Shown here: positions 1-5,363 of the stretch, piece by piece
How positions within the stretch are numbered: position 1 is the stretch's first letter
Layout: each line of letters opens with the position of its first letter
NCBI GenBank assembly: GCA_947630315.1
Contig: CANRHA010000083.1
Coordinates: forward strand, 1 to 7,491
Direction: 5' to 3'
DNA: 7,491 nucleotides
DNA from: an uncultured Clostridia bacterium
GTDB lineage: Bacteria; Bacillota; Clostridia; Oscillospirales; Ruminococcaceae
Notes under the pieces: generated by a model
What the model saw: only the letters and a program-made list of their open reading frames with translations
Database searches by the model: none
What the model was told of the DNA's origin: nothing
Translations under genes and position numbers: made by a program

Positions 1-1
1 C

Positions 2-331
2 TTTGAACCGGACATTCCCGGCCCCGATGAGCCCGGAACCTTCCATTCGGTTGACCTCTGGTTCTTCTTTGAGACCCTTGCCAAGTGCTGGCGCCCGTTC
101 GTCGGCCGCCACTATGACCTTGCGAGGCAGATGACGAACTACCTTTGCAACTTCATAAAAACCGGCGATCCCAACGGACCCGACAGCGACGGCGCCGAGC
201 TTCCCGAGTGGGCGCCGTTCTGCGACGAGACCCCGGTCGAGATGAGATTTACCTCAGAGGGCGCCAAGCCCGAAACGGAAAAGCCCTCGGCGTTCGCCAA
301 GATGCTGAGAAAGAGGATAGCAGGGGAGTGA
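2..331 (+). CDS. Type-B carboxylesterase (para-nitrobenzyl esterase-like), C-terminal fragment
   Basis: This frame is open from the window edge to a TGA at 329-331 and gives 109 residues. It matches the last part of the carboxylesterase type B / cholinesterase-like alpha/beta-hydrolase family. Residues 12-23 (GTFHSVDLWFFF) fit the segment carrying the catalytic histidine, here His15 (CAT at 44-46). The tail then follows the usual pattern, with LARQMTNYLCNFIKTGDPNG (an amphipathic helix and the 'F.KTGDPNG' motif), a W-x-P-F/Y segment and a short basic end. The nucleophile serine and the acidic residue lie upstream, outside the window. The family hydrolyses carboxylic esters; the substrate cannot be told. 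No signal sequence can be judged. The internal ATG at 131 is not a start, because homologous sequence continues upstream of it. Family assignment is firm, specificity unknown. Confidence 0.88.
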   Translation, partial: FEPDIPGPDEPGTFHSVDLWFFFETLAKCWRPFVGRHYDLARQMTNYLCNFIKTGDPNGPDSDGAELPEWAPFCDETPVEMRFTSEGAKPETEKPSAFAKMLRKRIAGE

Positions 332-360
332 GGGGGAAGCCCGGCAGAAAAGCGGATGAA

Positions 361-403
361 TCTGATTTCTGACTTCTGTTCTCTTTCCTGACTTCTGTTC
401 TCT
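361..403 (+). repeat. Heptad tract TCTGAnn plus a 16-nt tandem repeat
   Basis: Position 361 starts a period-7 run (TCTGATT TCTGACT TCTG). It overlaps two copies of CTGACTTCTGTTCTCT, at 369-384 and 388-403, offset by 19 nt. The tract abuts the left arm of the large palindrome at 404. It is one of six related tracts in the window, all outside intact genes. Confidence 0.7.
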
Positions 404-513
404 GCCGTGGCCCCGGGCGAAGCCCCGGCGGCCCCGGAGGGCCGCCGCAGCGGCAGCTTCGCTGCCGCTGGCCCCGCGCTCCGCGCGGGGCGGGCTTCGC
501 CCGGGGCCACGGC
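404..513. repeat. 110-bp perfect four-arm (cloverleaf) palindrome
   Basis: A perfect 22-bp inverted repeat (404-425 with 492-513) encloses three further perfect hairpins that fill the interior. Arm A is 427-434 with 439-446 (8 bp, loop CGGA). Arm B is 448-457 with 461-470 (10 bp, loop TTC). Arm C is 471-479 with 483-491 (9 bp, loop TCC). Only positions 426 and 447 are unpaired outside the loops. The element is almost entirely G+C and could fold as a four-way junction in RNA or extrude as a cruciform in DNA. It has no T-tract, so it is not a classical terminator, although it follows the esterase gene. It could be a REP/BIME-like or MITE-like repeat; I do not recognise a named family. Confidence 0.85.
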
Positions 514-614
514 TGCGCAGGCACCCTGAAATAAGCAGCAGCCCCCGCGCCAAGGTTCCGTCGCCCGCTCTCTTCCCGGACATATGCATTCCGCTTCCAC
601 AGGCGAACCCCAAA

Positions 615-648
615 ATTCTGACATCTGATTTCTGACATCTGACTTCTG
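615..648 (+). repeat. Heptad tract TCTGAnn
   Basis: Successive units TCTGACA, TCTGATT, TCTGACA, TCTGACT, TCTG have an exact 7-nt period. The orientation is the same as the tract at 361, and the two lie either side of the palindrome at 404-513. The rest of 514-676 shows nothing I can identify. Confidence 0.7.
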
Positions 649-676
649 TCGGGCCTCGCTCACCACGCGATAAGCC

Positions 677-735
677 TGTAATTTTTTTGTAATCCTTTCC
701 CCGAAAACTGTAATCATTCCGTAACCATTTGTAAC
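677..735 (+). promoter_or_regulatory. Array of WalR (YycF)-like half-sites
   Basis: Five half-sites lie just upstream of the promoter at 746: TGTAAT 677-682, TGTAAT 688-693, TGTAAT 709-714, CGTAAC 720-725 and TGTAAC 730-735. The first pair is TGTAAT-N5-TGTAAT, an exact match to the published WalR consensus TGTWAH-N5-TGTWAH. The third and fourth are also N5-spaced, with one mismatch. Start-to-start distances of 11, 21, 11 and 10 nt keep all sites on one face of the helix. WalR controls cell-wall hydrolases and related envelope genes in Bacillota, and the downstream gene has an NlpC/P60 fold. Binding is inferred from sequence only. Confidence 0.62.
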
Positions 736-745
736 CGCTCTGTTC

Positions 746-773
746 TTGAATTTGCATTTGGGTGTGGTATACT
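746..773 (+). promoter_or_regulatory. Sigma-A promoter of the NlpC/P60-like lipoprotein gene
   Basis: The -35 is TTGAAT (746-751), the spacer 16 bp, and the -10 is TATACT (768-773) preceded by TG (765-766), an extended -10. The last WalR-like half-site ends 10 bp upstream of the -35, a position that suits activation. Confidence 0.6.
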
Positions 774-826
774 GTAATCACAACAAGGATATGGTTCATA
801 TAGTTGCGAGGACGGAGGGATTTCAG

Positions 827-1498
827 ATGAAAGCCGGAAAAGTCAGCGTCATTGTTTCACTCGCCGTAAGCATTCTGATCTGTTGCGCACTTGCGGCGTG
901 CGGTGCGGCCGAAGAAAGGCTCCGCGCCGAAAACGTTTCTTCCGAAGAAGTCTTTGATCCCTCCGCCGAAAGCGACGTTCCCGCAGCCACTGTCGATGAG
1001 CCGACGGTAATACCTGCCGATGTTTTTTCGGATGAAGCGGAAACCCCGGAACCTTCTCCCGCCGATACCGAAACTCAGCCCGAACCTGCCGAGGCTCCCG
1101 AAAACAGCGATCCCGAAGAAAAAAGCGCTTCGCCCACAGCCGTAGATATAGCGGCCGAACAGCTCGGCGTTCCTTATGCGGCGGGAGGAAGTTCGCCGGA
1201 CGAGGGATTCGATTCATCGGGGTTCGTATACTATTGCATCAACCAAGCCGGCACGGATTTTCCGAGGCAGATAAAATCACAGCTTGAGGCCGGCGAAAAG
1301 ATAGAGTATTCCGAGCTTCAGCCCGGCGACGCCGTATACTTTTCTCAGGACGAGGGCGGCAGCGCGAGCTTCTGCGGAATATATGCCGGAGGCGGACTCA
1401 TGATCTACTCGCCCGTTCCCGACGACTTTGTAAAAACCGCAAACATCACCACCGGTTATTGGACCTCGCGGTTTGTAACGGGCATACGCCCCAACTAA
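827..1498 (+). CDS. Lipoprotein with catalytically dead NlpC/P60 domain
   Basis: The product has 223 residues. The ATG at 827 is preferred because GGAGGGA (814-820) is well spaced before it and a signal peptide follows directly; a TTG at 746 in frame lies inside the promoter. Residues 1-25 form a lipoprotein signal with lipobox LAAC, so Cys25 would be lipidated and the protein held on the outer face of the membrane. Residues ~26-103 are a low-complexity linker rich in Glu, Pro, Ala and Ser. Residues ~104-222 align with NlpC/P60, from AAEQLGVPYAAGGSSPDEGF to GIYAGGGLMI. The family's Cys-His-His/polar catalytic set is replaced: GFDCSG reads GFDSSG (Ser130), HVGIY reads FCGIY (Phe182), and the position 12 residues later is Tyr194. 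It should therefore not hydrolyse peptidoglycan peptides. It may bind wall peptides or act as a regulator; the function is inferred. It is monocistronic, with the terminator at 1538-1580. Confidence 0.85.
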   Translation: MKAGKVSVIVSLAVSILICCALAACGAAEERLRAENVSSEEVFDPSAESDVPAATVDEPTVIPADVFSDEAETPEPSPADTETQPEPAEAPENSDPEEKSASPTAVDIAAEQLGVPYAAGGSSPDEGFDSSGFVYYCINQAGTDFPRQIKSQLEAGEKIEYSELQPGDAVYFSQDEGGSASFCGIYAGGGLMIYSPVPDDFVKTANITTGYWTSRFVTGIRPN

Positions 1499-1537
1499 CT
1501 CAGACATCTTCATTATTCCTCCTTACTTTCATTTTTC

Positions 1538-1580
1538 AAAAAAGCGAGCGGAGCCCCTGCAAGAGGCTCCGTTGCTTTTT
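1538..1580. terminator. Intrinsic terminator, probably bidirectional
   Basis: A 7-bp stem CGGAGCC/GGCTCCG (1549-1555 with 1565-1571) is extended, after a small internal loop, by AAAAAGC/GCTTTTT (1539-1545 with 1574-1580). The flanking A-run and T-run fit termination on either strand. It lies 40 bp after the lipoprotein stop codon. Confidence 0.75.
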
Positions 1581-1612
1581 GCGCGTTTTTGATTTTGCTT
1601 TTTGGGGGAGTG

Positions 1613-1641
1613 TTGATTTCTTTTCTTTCGGCTGATATAAT
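1613..1641 (+). promoter_or_regulatory. Orphan sigma-A promoter
   Basis: TTGATT (1613-1618), a 17-bp spacer and TATAAT (1636-1641), with TG at 1633-1634 as an extended -10. No obvious gene follows for ~500 bp, and the thiT unit has its own promoter at 1928. Confidence 0.5.
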
Positions 1642-1647
1642 GATAAA

Positions 1648-1753
1648 AAAGCATATCAAAAGCCGAGCCGGCGCCAAGTCCGGGGGCTGAGGGAGATATC
1701 GTATGCTGAAGCGGCAGTTCCCGCCGTCTGCTTTACGGTTTGCCATATGATAT
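1648..1753 (+). ncRNA. Candidate small structured transcript
   Basis: Downstream of the promoter at 1613, positions 1696-1705 and 1744-1753 pair as a 10-bp helix with one G-U. It encloses a GC-rich loop in which GCGG (1711-1714) can pair with CCGC (1721-1724). The same stretch could instead encode a 15-codon peptide from the ATG at 1703 (MLKRQFPPS...) behind GAGGGAG. No clear terminator ends it, and I do not match it to a known RNA family. This is a weak call, based only on promoter plus fold. The rest of the 1581-1927 intergenic stretch holds the heptad tract at 1832. Confidence 0.2.
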
Positions 1754-1831
1754 ACGGAGCCGTGAATTTTATTCTGTAAAGTTCCGCTTTTCCCGCTGAT
1801 CACATTTCAATAAGATCATTCACCCCAAAAA

Positions 1832-1875
1832 TCCTGATTTCCGTTTTCAGACATCTGATTTCTGGCTTCAGACAG
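1832..1875 (+). repeat. Degenerate heptad tract (CTGATTT/TCAGACA)
   Basis: Units such as TCTGATT, TCTGGCT and TCAGACA repeat with an approximate 7-nt period in the TCTGAnn family, here with mixed TCTGA and TCAGA forms. The tract lies between the candidate small transcript and the thiT promoter. Confidence 0.45.
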
Positions 1876-1927
1876 CAATCCGCCAAAAAATTATTACAGA
1901 TATCTTTCAAATTATGCCCTATGAATG

Positions 1928-1956
1928 TTGACAAACCGGGAATAATGTGGTATTAT
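1928..1956 (+). promoter_or_regulatory. Sigma-A promoter of the TPP riboswitch-thiT unit
   Basis: Consensus TTGACA (1928-1933), a 17-bp spacer and TATTAT (1951-1956), with TG at 1948-1949. The predicted start of transcription (~1963) falls just before the first paired base of the riboswitch. Confidence 0.75.
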
Positions 1957-1965
1957 AGGCGCTGT

Positions 1966-2057
1966 CAAAACAGGGGGGCCGGCGCGACCGGCTGAGATAG
2001 GAATGTTGTTCCTGACCCTTTACCTGATACGGTTAGTACCGGCGTAGGGAGCTTTTG
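1966..2057 (+). promoter_or_regulatory. TPP riboswitch (THI box) aptamer
   Basis: The hallmark blocks occur in order: the G-run at 1973-1978, GGCTGAGA (1990-1997), a variable hairpin GGAA...TTCC, ACCCTT (2015-2020), ACCTGATACGGTTAGTACC and GGCGTAGGGA (2041-2050). P1 is formed by CAAAA (1966-1970) with TTTTG (2053-2057). Helix GCCGG/CCGGC precedes the conserved CUGAGA loop. TPP binding normally turns off expression of thiamine synthesis or uptake genes; the downstream thiT fits. Confidence 0.95.
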
Positions 2058-2075
2058 CTTAATACACTTTTACTC

Positions 2076-2111
2076 TGCCTTCAGGAATGACATCATTTCA
2101 GGGCATTTTTT
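2076..2111 (+). terminator. Riboswitch-controlled terminator
   Basis: TGCCTT (2076-2081) pairs with AGGGCA (2100-2105, one G-U). An inner helix GAA.TG/CA.TTC continues the stem, and TTTTTT follows at 2106-2111. The stem's 3' arm can alternatively form GGGCAT/ATGCCC (2101-2106 with 2112-2117). This points to transcription attenuation as the expression platform. Confidence 0.65.
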
Positions 2112-2142
2112 ATGCCCAATTTGCGAAAGGATGGTTATTACC

Positions 2143-2739
2143 ATGAAAAACAAAAAACTTTTGGCGCTCGTGGAGGGCGCGATCATGATCGCGATAGCGA
2201 CCGTTCTGGGCTACTTGCGGCTCTACCGTTTCCCGCTCGGCGGCTCTATCGACTTTGCGCTCGTTCCGATACTTATCTACTGCCTGCGCTGGGGGCCTAA
2301 GTACAGCCTTCTTTGCTGCTTTGTAAACGGCGTTCTTCAGTATGTTTTAGGCGGCGGAATTTCGATCAGCTGGCAGTCTATGCTTCTTGACTATGTTGTC
2401 GCCTACACCCTTGTGTTCCTCTGCGGCTTTGCTGCCGGCAAAAAGCTCGGCTGGCTCTGGGGAACGATGCTCGGCTCTTTCGGCCGCTGGGTTTCGCTGA
2501 CCCTTTCGGGCGGGCTGCTCTGGGGAGAATACATGCCCGAGGAATTTGCGGGAATGTCGGCGATGATCGGCCTGCCGATATCCGACCAATGGCTCTGGTC
2601 TATGTTCCTCAACGGAATACTTGTTATCGCGGTCATGGCGGTAGACCTCATCGTTCTCGGCATAATGCAGTCGGTGCCCTACCTCCGCACGCGCATCTTT
2701 GCGAAGCAGTCGGACAAGTCCGAGGCCCCCGCAGTGTGA
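2143..2739 (+). CDS. thiT: ThiT-like thiamine transporter, ECF S-component
   Basis: The product has 198 residues and is strongly hydrophobic, with about six membrane segments. The ATG at 2143 is preferred to 2131 because AAAGG (2126-2130) touches the earlier ATG but is workably spaced from the later one. The start LLALVEGAIMIAIATVLGYL and the following PLGGSIDF...VPILIYCLRWG are typical of ThiT, and LLDYVVAY...GFAAG and LSGGLLWGEYMP follow in the expected order, with FLNG near residue 156. ThiT binds thiamine with high affinity and imports it with a shared EcfA/EcfA'/EcfT energising module. No such genes are nearby, so group-II ECF use is inferred. In the helix before LSGG many ThiT proteins carry a thiamine-contacting His (R..CHF.SG); here it reads RWVSLTLSG with no His, so a shifted binding mode or ligand is possible. 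The TPP riboswitch supports a thiamine-related substrate. Confidence 0.88.
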   Translation: MKNKKLLALVEGAIMIAIATVLGYLRLYRFPLGGSIDFALVPILIYCLRWGPKYSLLCCFVNGVLQYVLGGGISISWQSMLLDYVVAYTLVFLCGFAAGKKLGWLWGTMLGSFGRWVSLTLSGGLLWGEYMPEEFAGMSAMIGLPISDQWLWSMFLNGILVIAVMAVDLIVLGIMQSVPYLRTRIFAKQSDKSEAPAV

Positions 2740-2840
2740 AATAACTGAAATAATCTGCGCTCCGTGCCTATAGATCACATTATAAGTAATGTAGGAAAAC
2801 GCAGGAGTGAAACGATTGGAATGATTTGAAATTTGTGCTG

Positions 2841-2876
2841 CGCCCCCGCACATGCCTAACGGCATGTGCGGGGGCG
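2841..2876. other. Perfect 16-bp GC-rich hairpin after thiT
   Basis: Positions 2841-2856 pair perfectly with 2861-2876 around the loop TAAC. No T-run follows on either strand, so it is a poor intrinsic terminator despite its great stability. It may block or protect the 3' end of the thiT transcript, or be a palindromic repeat. A smaller inverted repeat ACATTA/TAATGT lies at 2777-2792. No gene is visible from 2740 to 3306. Confidence 0.6.
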
Positions 2877-2886
2877 ATTATAAGTG

Positions 2887-3062
2887 AGAAGTCAGAAATC
2901 AGACCCGGGAGGACAGAGGCGACGTATTGCAGGCTGCTTTTGTCATGCGCAGAAGGCGCGGCAAAAAACAAGCAGAGACCTCTTGTCTACCTGCTCGCCA
3001 TCATCTTATTGCAACCCCCGGTAAAAGCTTTTCTGATTTCCGACCTCTGATTTCTGACTTCT
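2887..3062. repeat. Structured element bounded by perfect inverted heptad repeats
   Basis: Positions 2887-2903 (AGAAGTCAGAAATCAGA) and 3046-3062 are exact 17-nt reverse complements; the right tract also extends leftward to 3032 (TCTGATT TCCGACC). The interior folds as a tidy three-way junction: GCAGG/CCTGC (2929-2933 with 2990-2994), CTGCTT/AAGCAG (2934-2939 with 2970-2975, capped by GCGC/GCGC around 2951-2955) and AGAC/GTCT (2976-2979 with 2985-2988). This could be a small non-autonomous mobile repeat or an RNA; neither is proven. An open frame running through it (2826-3050) lacks a ribosome site and starts within the preceding hairpin region, so I do not call it. Confidence 0.5.
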
Positions 3063-3221
3063 AAAAGCGCCACCCCACAAAATTATTTCTTCAAATTAAC
3101 CGTTTCTTTCTTCACTCCGGCTTTCTGCCGCGATCCAGTTTCCCCGCAAATTTTCCGCCTTTGCCCCATAAATTTTCCCTCAAAAACAAGTCCGTTTTTC
3201 CGTACAGTTGCCCCGTCCCTG

Positions 3222-3250
3222 TTGAAATCTCCTTTCATATGTGATATACT
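3222..3250 (+). promoter_or_regulatory. Sigma-A promoter of the translesion operon
   Basis: TTGAAA (3222-3227), a 17-bp spacer and TATACT (3245-3250), with TG at 3242-3243 as an extended -10. It precedes the polymerase gene by ~55 bp. I see no Gram-positive SOS (LexA) box of the GAAC-N4-GTTC type in 3063-3306. Confidence 0.7.
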
Positions 3251-3306
3251 GTTTTTGCGGGGCAGGATATGCTTTGCGGAAGACCTTCAAAAAGGGGCGA
3301 AAAAGG

Positions 3307-4800
3307 ATGGAAAACGGCAAAAAAGCTTATATCGCAATAGATCTTAAAAGCTTCTACGCTTCGGTCGAATGCCGTGAACGCGGGCTCGATCCGCTTACGA
3401 CGAACCTTGTTGTCGCCGACGAAAGCCGCACCGAAAAAACCATCTGCCTTGCGGTTTCGCCCTCGCTCAAGGCTTACGGCATACCCGGCAGGCCGCGGCT
3501 TTTTGAGGTCGTTCAGAAGATAAGAGACGTAAACCGGGAACGCATAAAAAGCGCCCCGGGGAGAAAATTTACCGGCGAAAGTTATTTTGACGCCGAGCTT
3601 AAGGCAAATCCCGCGCTCGCCGTCTCATATGTCACCGCGAAGCCGCGAATGGCCTTTTATATCGAGTACAGCACGCGGATCTACAAGGTATATCTGAAAT
3701 ATATCGCCCCCGAGGACATTCACGTTTATTCTATTGATGAAGTTTTTATAGATGCCACCGGCTACCTTGAAACCTACGGTATTAGCGCGCGGGAACTCGC
3801 CATGAAGATGATACGCGAGGTTTTGGAGATCACCGGCATAACCGCCACCGCCGGCATAGGCACCAACCTGTATCTGTGCAAGGTCGCCATGGACATAGTT
3901 GCAAAAAAGATGCCGCCCGATAAAGACGGCGTTCGTATCGCCGAGCTTGACGAGATGAGTTACCGCGAAAAGCTTTGGGATCACACCCCGATAACCGATT
4001 TCTGGAGGATAGGAAACGGCTATGCAAACAAGCTCGCTCAGCACCGCATGTACACGATGGGCGACGTTGCAAGGCGTTCGCTGACCAATGAAAATCAGCT
4101 TTATAAGCTTTTCGGGATCAACGCGGAACTTTTGATCGATCACGCATGGGGCTGGGAGCCGGTCACGATAGAGGATATAAAGGCGTACAAGCCCGAAACG
4201 AACAGCATAAGCTCGGGACAGGTTTTACAGGAGCCGTATCCGTTTGATAAAGCCCGGCTCGTGACCCGCGAGATGATTGACCTTTTGGTGCTCGATCTTG
4301 TGGATAAAGGGCTTGTCACGAGCCAGATGGTCCTCACCGTAGGGTATGACGTTGAGAATATATCAAAGGGCTACAGCGGCGAGGTCGCCATAGACCGCTA
4401 CGGCAGAAAGGTGCCTAAGCACGCCCACGGCACCGCAAATCTCGACCGCCCGACCAGTTCCACAAAGCTCATAACCGAGGCGGTGATGAAGCTTTATGAC
4501 AGGATCGTCGGCAGGGATATGCTTGTAAGGCGTATAACGATCGCGGCATGTAACGTTATCCCCGAGGAGAACGTGCCCGAGGAGCAGCCGCTTCAGCTTG
4601 ATCTCTTTACCGATTACGAGGAGGCCGAAAAGCGGCGCGAACAGGAAAAAACCGCCCTCGCCAAGGAACACAGCCTTCAGAAAGCGGTCATAAAGATCAA
4701 GAAAAAATACGGCAAAAACTCGGTCTTAAAGGGCATGAACTTTGAGGAGGGCGCAACCGCAAAGGAGCGCAACGGTCAGATAGGAGGGCATAAGGCTTGA
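3307..4800 (+). CDS. Y-family (UmuC/DinB-like) translesion DNA polymerase
   Basis: The product has 497 residues. The ATG at 3307 is chosen because AAAGGGG (3291-3297) precedes it and the GTG at 3241 lies inside the promoter -10. Motif AIDLKSFYASVE supplies the first metal-binding Asp (Asp12) and the aromatic steric gate (Tyr17). YSIDEVFIDATG supplies Asp144 and Glu145. TAGIGTNLYLCKVAMDIVAK is the palm-to-thumb helix-hairpin region of the family. A little-finger domain follows (~320-420). QLDLF at 430-434 is a canonical beta-clamp binding motif. The basic tail ends in NGQIGGHKA, typical of Clostridia UV-repair polymerases of the UvrX/YqjW type. It copies across damaged template bases with low fidelity. 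It is the first gene of an operon with the peptidase (4-nt overlap) and the YolD-like gene. All catalytic residues are present, so it should be active; damage specificity is unknown. Confidence 0.95.
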   Translation: MENGKKAYIAIDLKSFYASVECRERGLDPLTTNLVVADESRTEKTICLAVSPSLKAYGIPGRPRLFEVVQKIRDVNRERIKSAPGRKFTGESYFDAELKANPALAVSYVTAKPRMAFYIEYSTRIYKVYLKYIAPEDIHVYSIDEVFIDATGYLETYGISARELAMKMIREVLEITGITATAGIGTNLYLCKVAMDIVAKKMPPDKDGVRIAELDEMSYREKLWDHTPITDFWRIGNGYANKLAQHRMYTMGDVARRSLTNENQLYKLFGINAELLIDHAWGWEPVTIEDIKAYKPETNSISSGQVLQEPYPFDKARLVTREMIDLLVLDLVDKGLVTSQMVLTVGYDVENISKGYSGEVAIDRYGRKVPKHAHGTANLDRPTSSTKLITEAVMKLYDRIVGRDMLVRRITIAACNVIPEENVPEEQPLQLDLFTDYEEAEKRREQEKTALAKEHSLQKAVIKIKKKYGKNSVLKGMNFEEGATAKERNGQIGGHKA

Positions 4801-5363
4801 CGTACAGAATTATAAGAAGCAGGCGCAAGACCCTCGGCCTTGAGGTCACAGCCGACGGCGTAACCGTCAGAGCGCCGATGAGGGTAAGCGCCGCAGAGAT
4901 AGACAGGTTCGTAAATCAGCACAGTGGCTGGATAGAGAAAAATCTCAGGAAGATCGAAGAACAAAAGGCCGCGGCAAAAGCCGCCCCGCTTACGGCAGAC
5001 GAGCTTAAGGATCTTGCAAAAAGGGCGGCGGAGACGATACCCGAAAGGGCGAGGCTTTACGCCCAAAAGATAGGCGTGACCTACGGCAGGATCACAATAA
5101 GAAATCAGCGGACAAAATGGGGCAGCTGCTCGTCAAAGGGAAATTTAAGCTTCAATTGCCTTTTGATGCTCACGCCGCCCGAGGTAGTGGACAGCGTGGT
5201 GGTGCATGAGCTTTGCCACCTAAAGGAGATGAACCATTCGGCGAGGTTTTACGCCGAGGTTCTCAGGGCGTTCCCGGAATATCACAGATGGAACAGATGG
5301 TTAAAAGAGAACGGCGGCGTTATCATGGCGAGAATGAGAGGAGAAGAAAATGGGAAAATATGA
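4797..5363 (+). CDS. YgjP-like (DUF45, SprT-fold) zinc metallopeptidase
   Basis: The product has 188 residues and uses a TTG start that overlaps the polymerase stop (TTGA). AGGAGGG at 4782-4788 sits 8 nt before it, which supports this rare start. The N-terminal part (1-60) has the YRIIRSRRKTLGLEVTADG strand pattern of YgjP. Residues 107-122 contain KWGSCSSKGNLSFNCLLM. HELCH at 137-141 followed by His147 is the zinc-binding HExxH-x5-H motif, with Glu138 as the catalytic base. No signal or membrane segment is seen, so it is cytoplasmic. The substrates of YgjP proteins are poorly known; the SprT/Spartan relationship of the fold suggests proteolysis of DNA-bound proteins. Its place between a translesion polymerase and its YolD-like partner makes a DNA-repair role attractive, but that is inference from context. 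Confidence 0.9.
   Translation: MTYRIIRSRRKTLGLEVTADGVTVRAPMRVSAAEIDRFVNQHSGWIEKNLRKIEEQKAAAKAAPLTADELKDLAKRAAETIPERARLYAQKIGVTYGRITIRNQRTKWGSCSSKGNLSFNCLLMLTPPEVVDSVVVHELCHLKEMNHSARFYAEVLRAFPEYHRWNRWLKENGGVIMARMRGEENGKI

Noticed and set aside
361..648. CRISPR array from the repeated TCTGA units
   Set aside because: Units are 7 nt with no unique spacers of ~30 nt and no cas genes nearby.
139..799. Long minus-strand frames opposite 139-799
   Set aside because: They run through the GC-rich palindrome and heptads, where stop codons are scarce by composition, and show no protein family features.
746..826. TTG start at 746 for the NlpC/P60-like lipoprotein
   Set aside because: It lies on the -35 element, lacks a ribosome site, and would bury the lipoprotein signal; the ATG at 827 has GGAGGGA before it.
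1513..1803. Minus-strand 96-codon frame
   Set aside because: It spans a terminator and an oppositely oriented promoter, has no ribosome site and no recognisable domain.
2841..2876. Intrinsic terminator for thiT
   Set aside because: The stem is perfect but no T-run follows, so only a hairpin is claimed.
2826..3050. 74-codon plus-strand frame after thiT
   Set aside because: It reads straight through the 16-bp hairpin and a structured repeat, and has no ribosome site.
3241..3306. GTG start at 3241 for the polymerase
   Set aside because: It sits in the promoter's -10 region; the ATG at 3307 has a proper ribosome site and matches the family N-terminus.
3625..4143. Minus-strand frames inside the polymerase gene
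   Set aside because: They are antisense shadows of a well-conserved gene with all family motifs on the plus strand.
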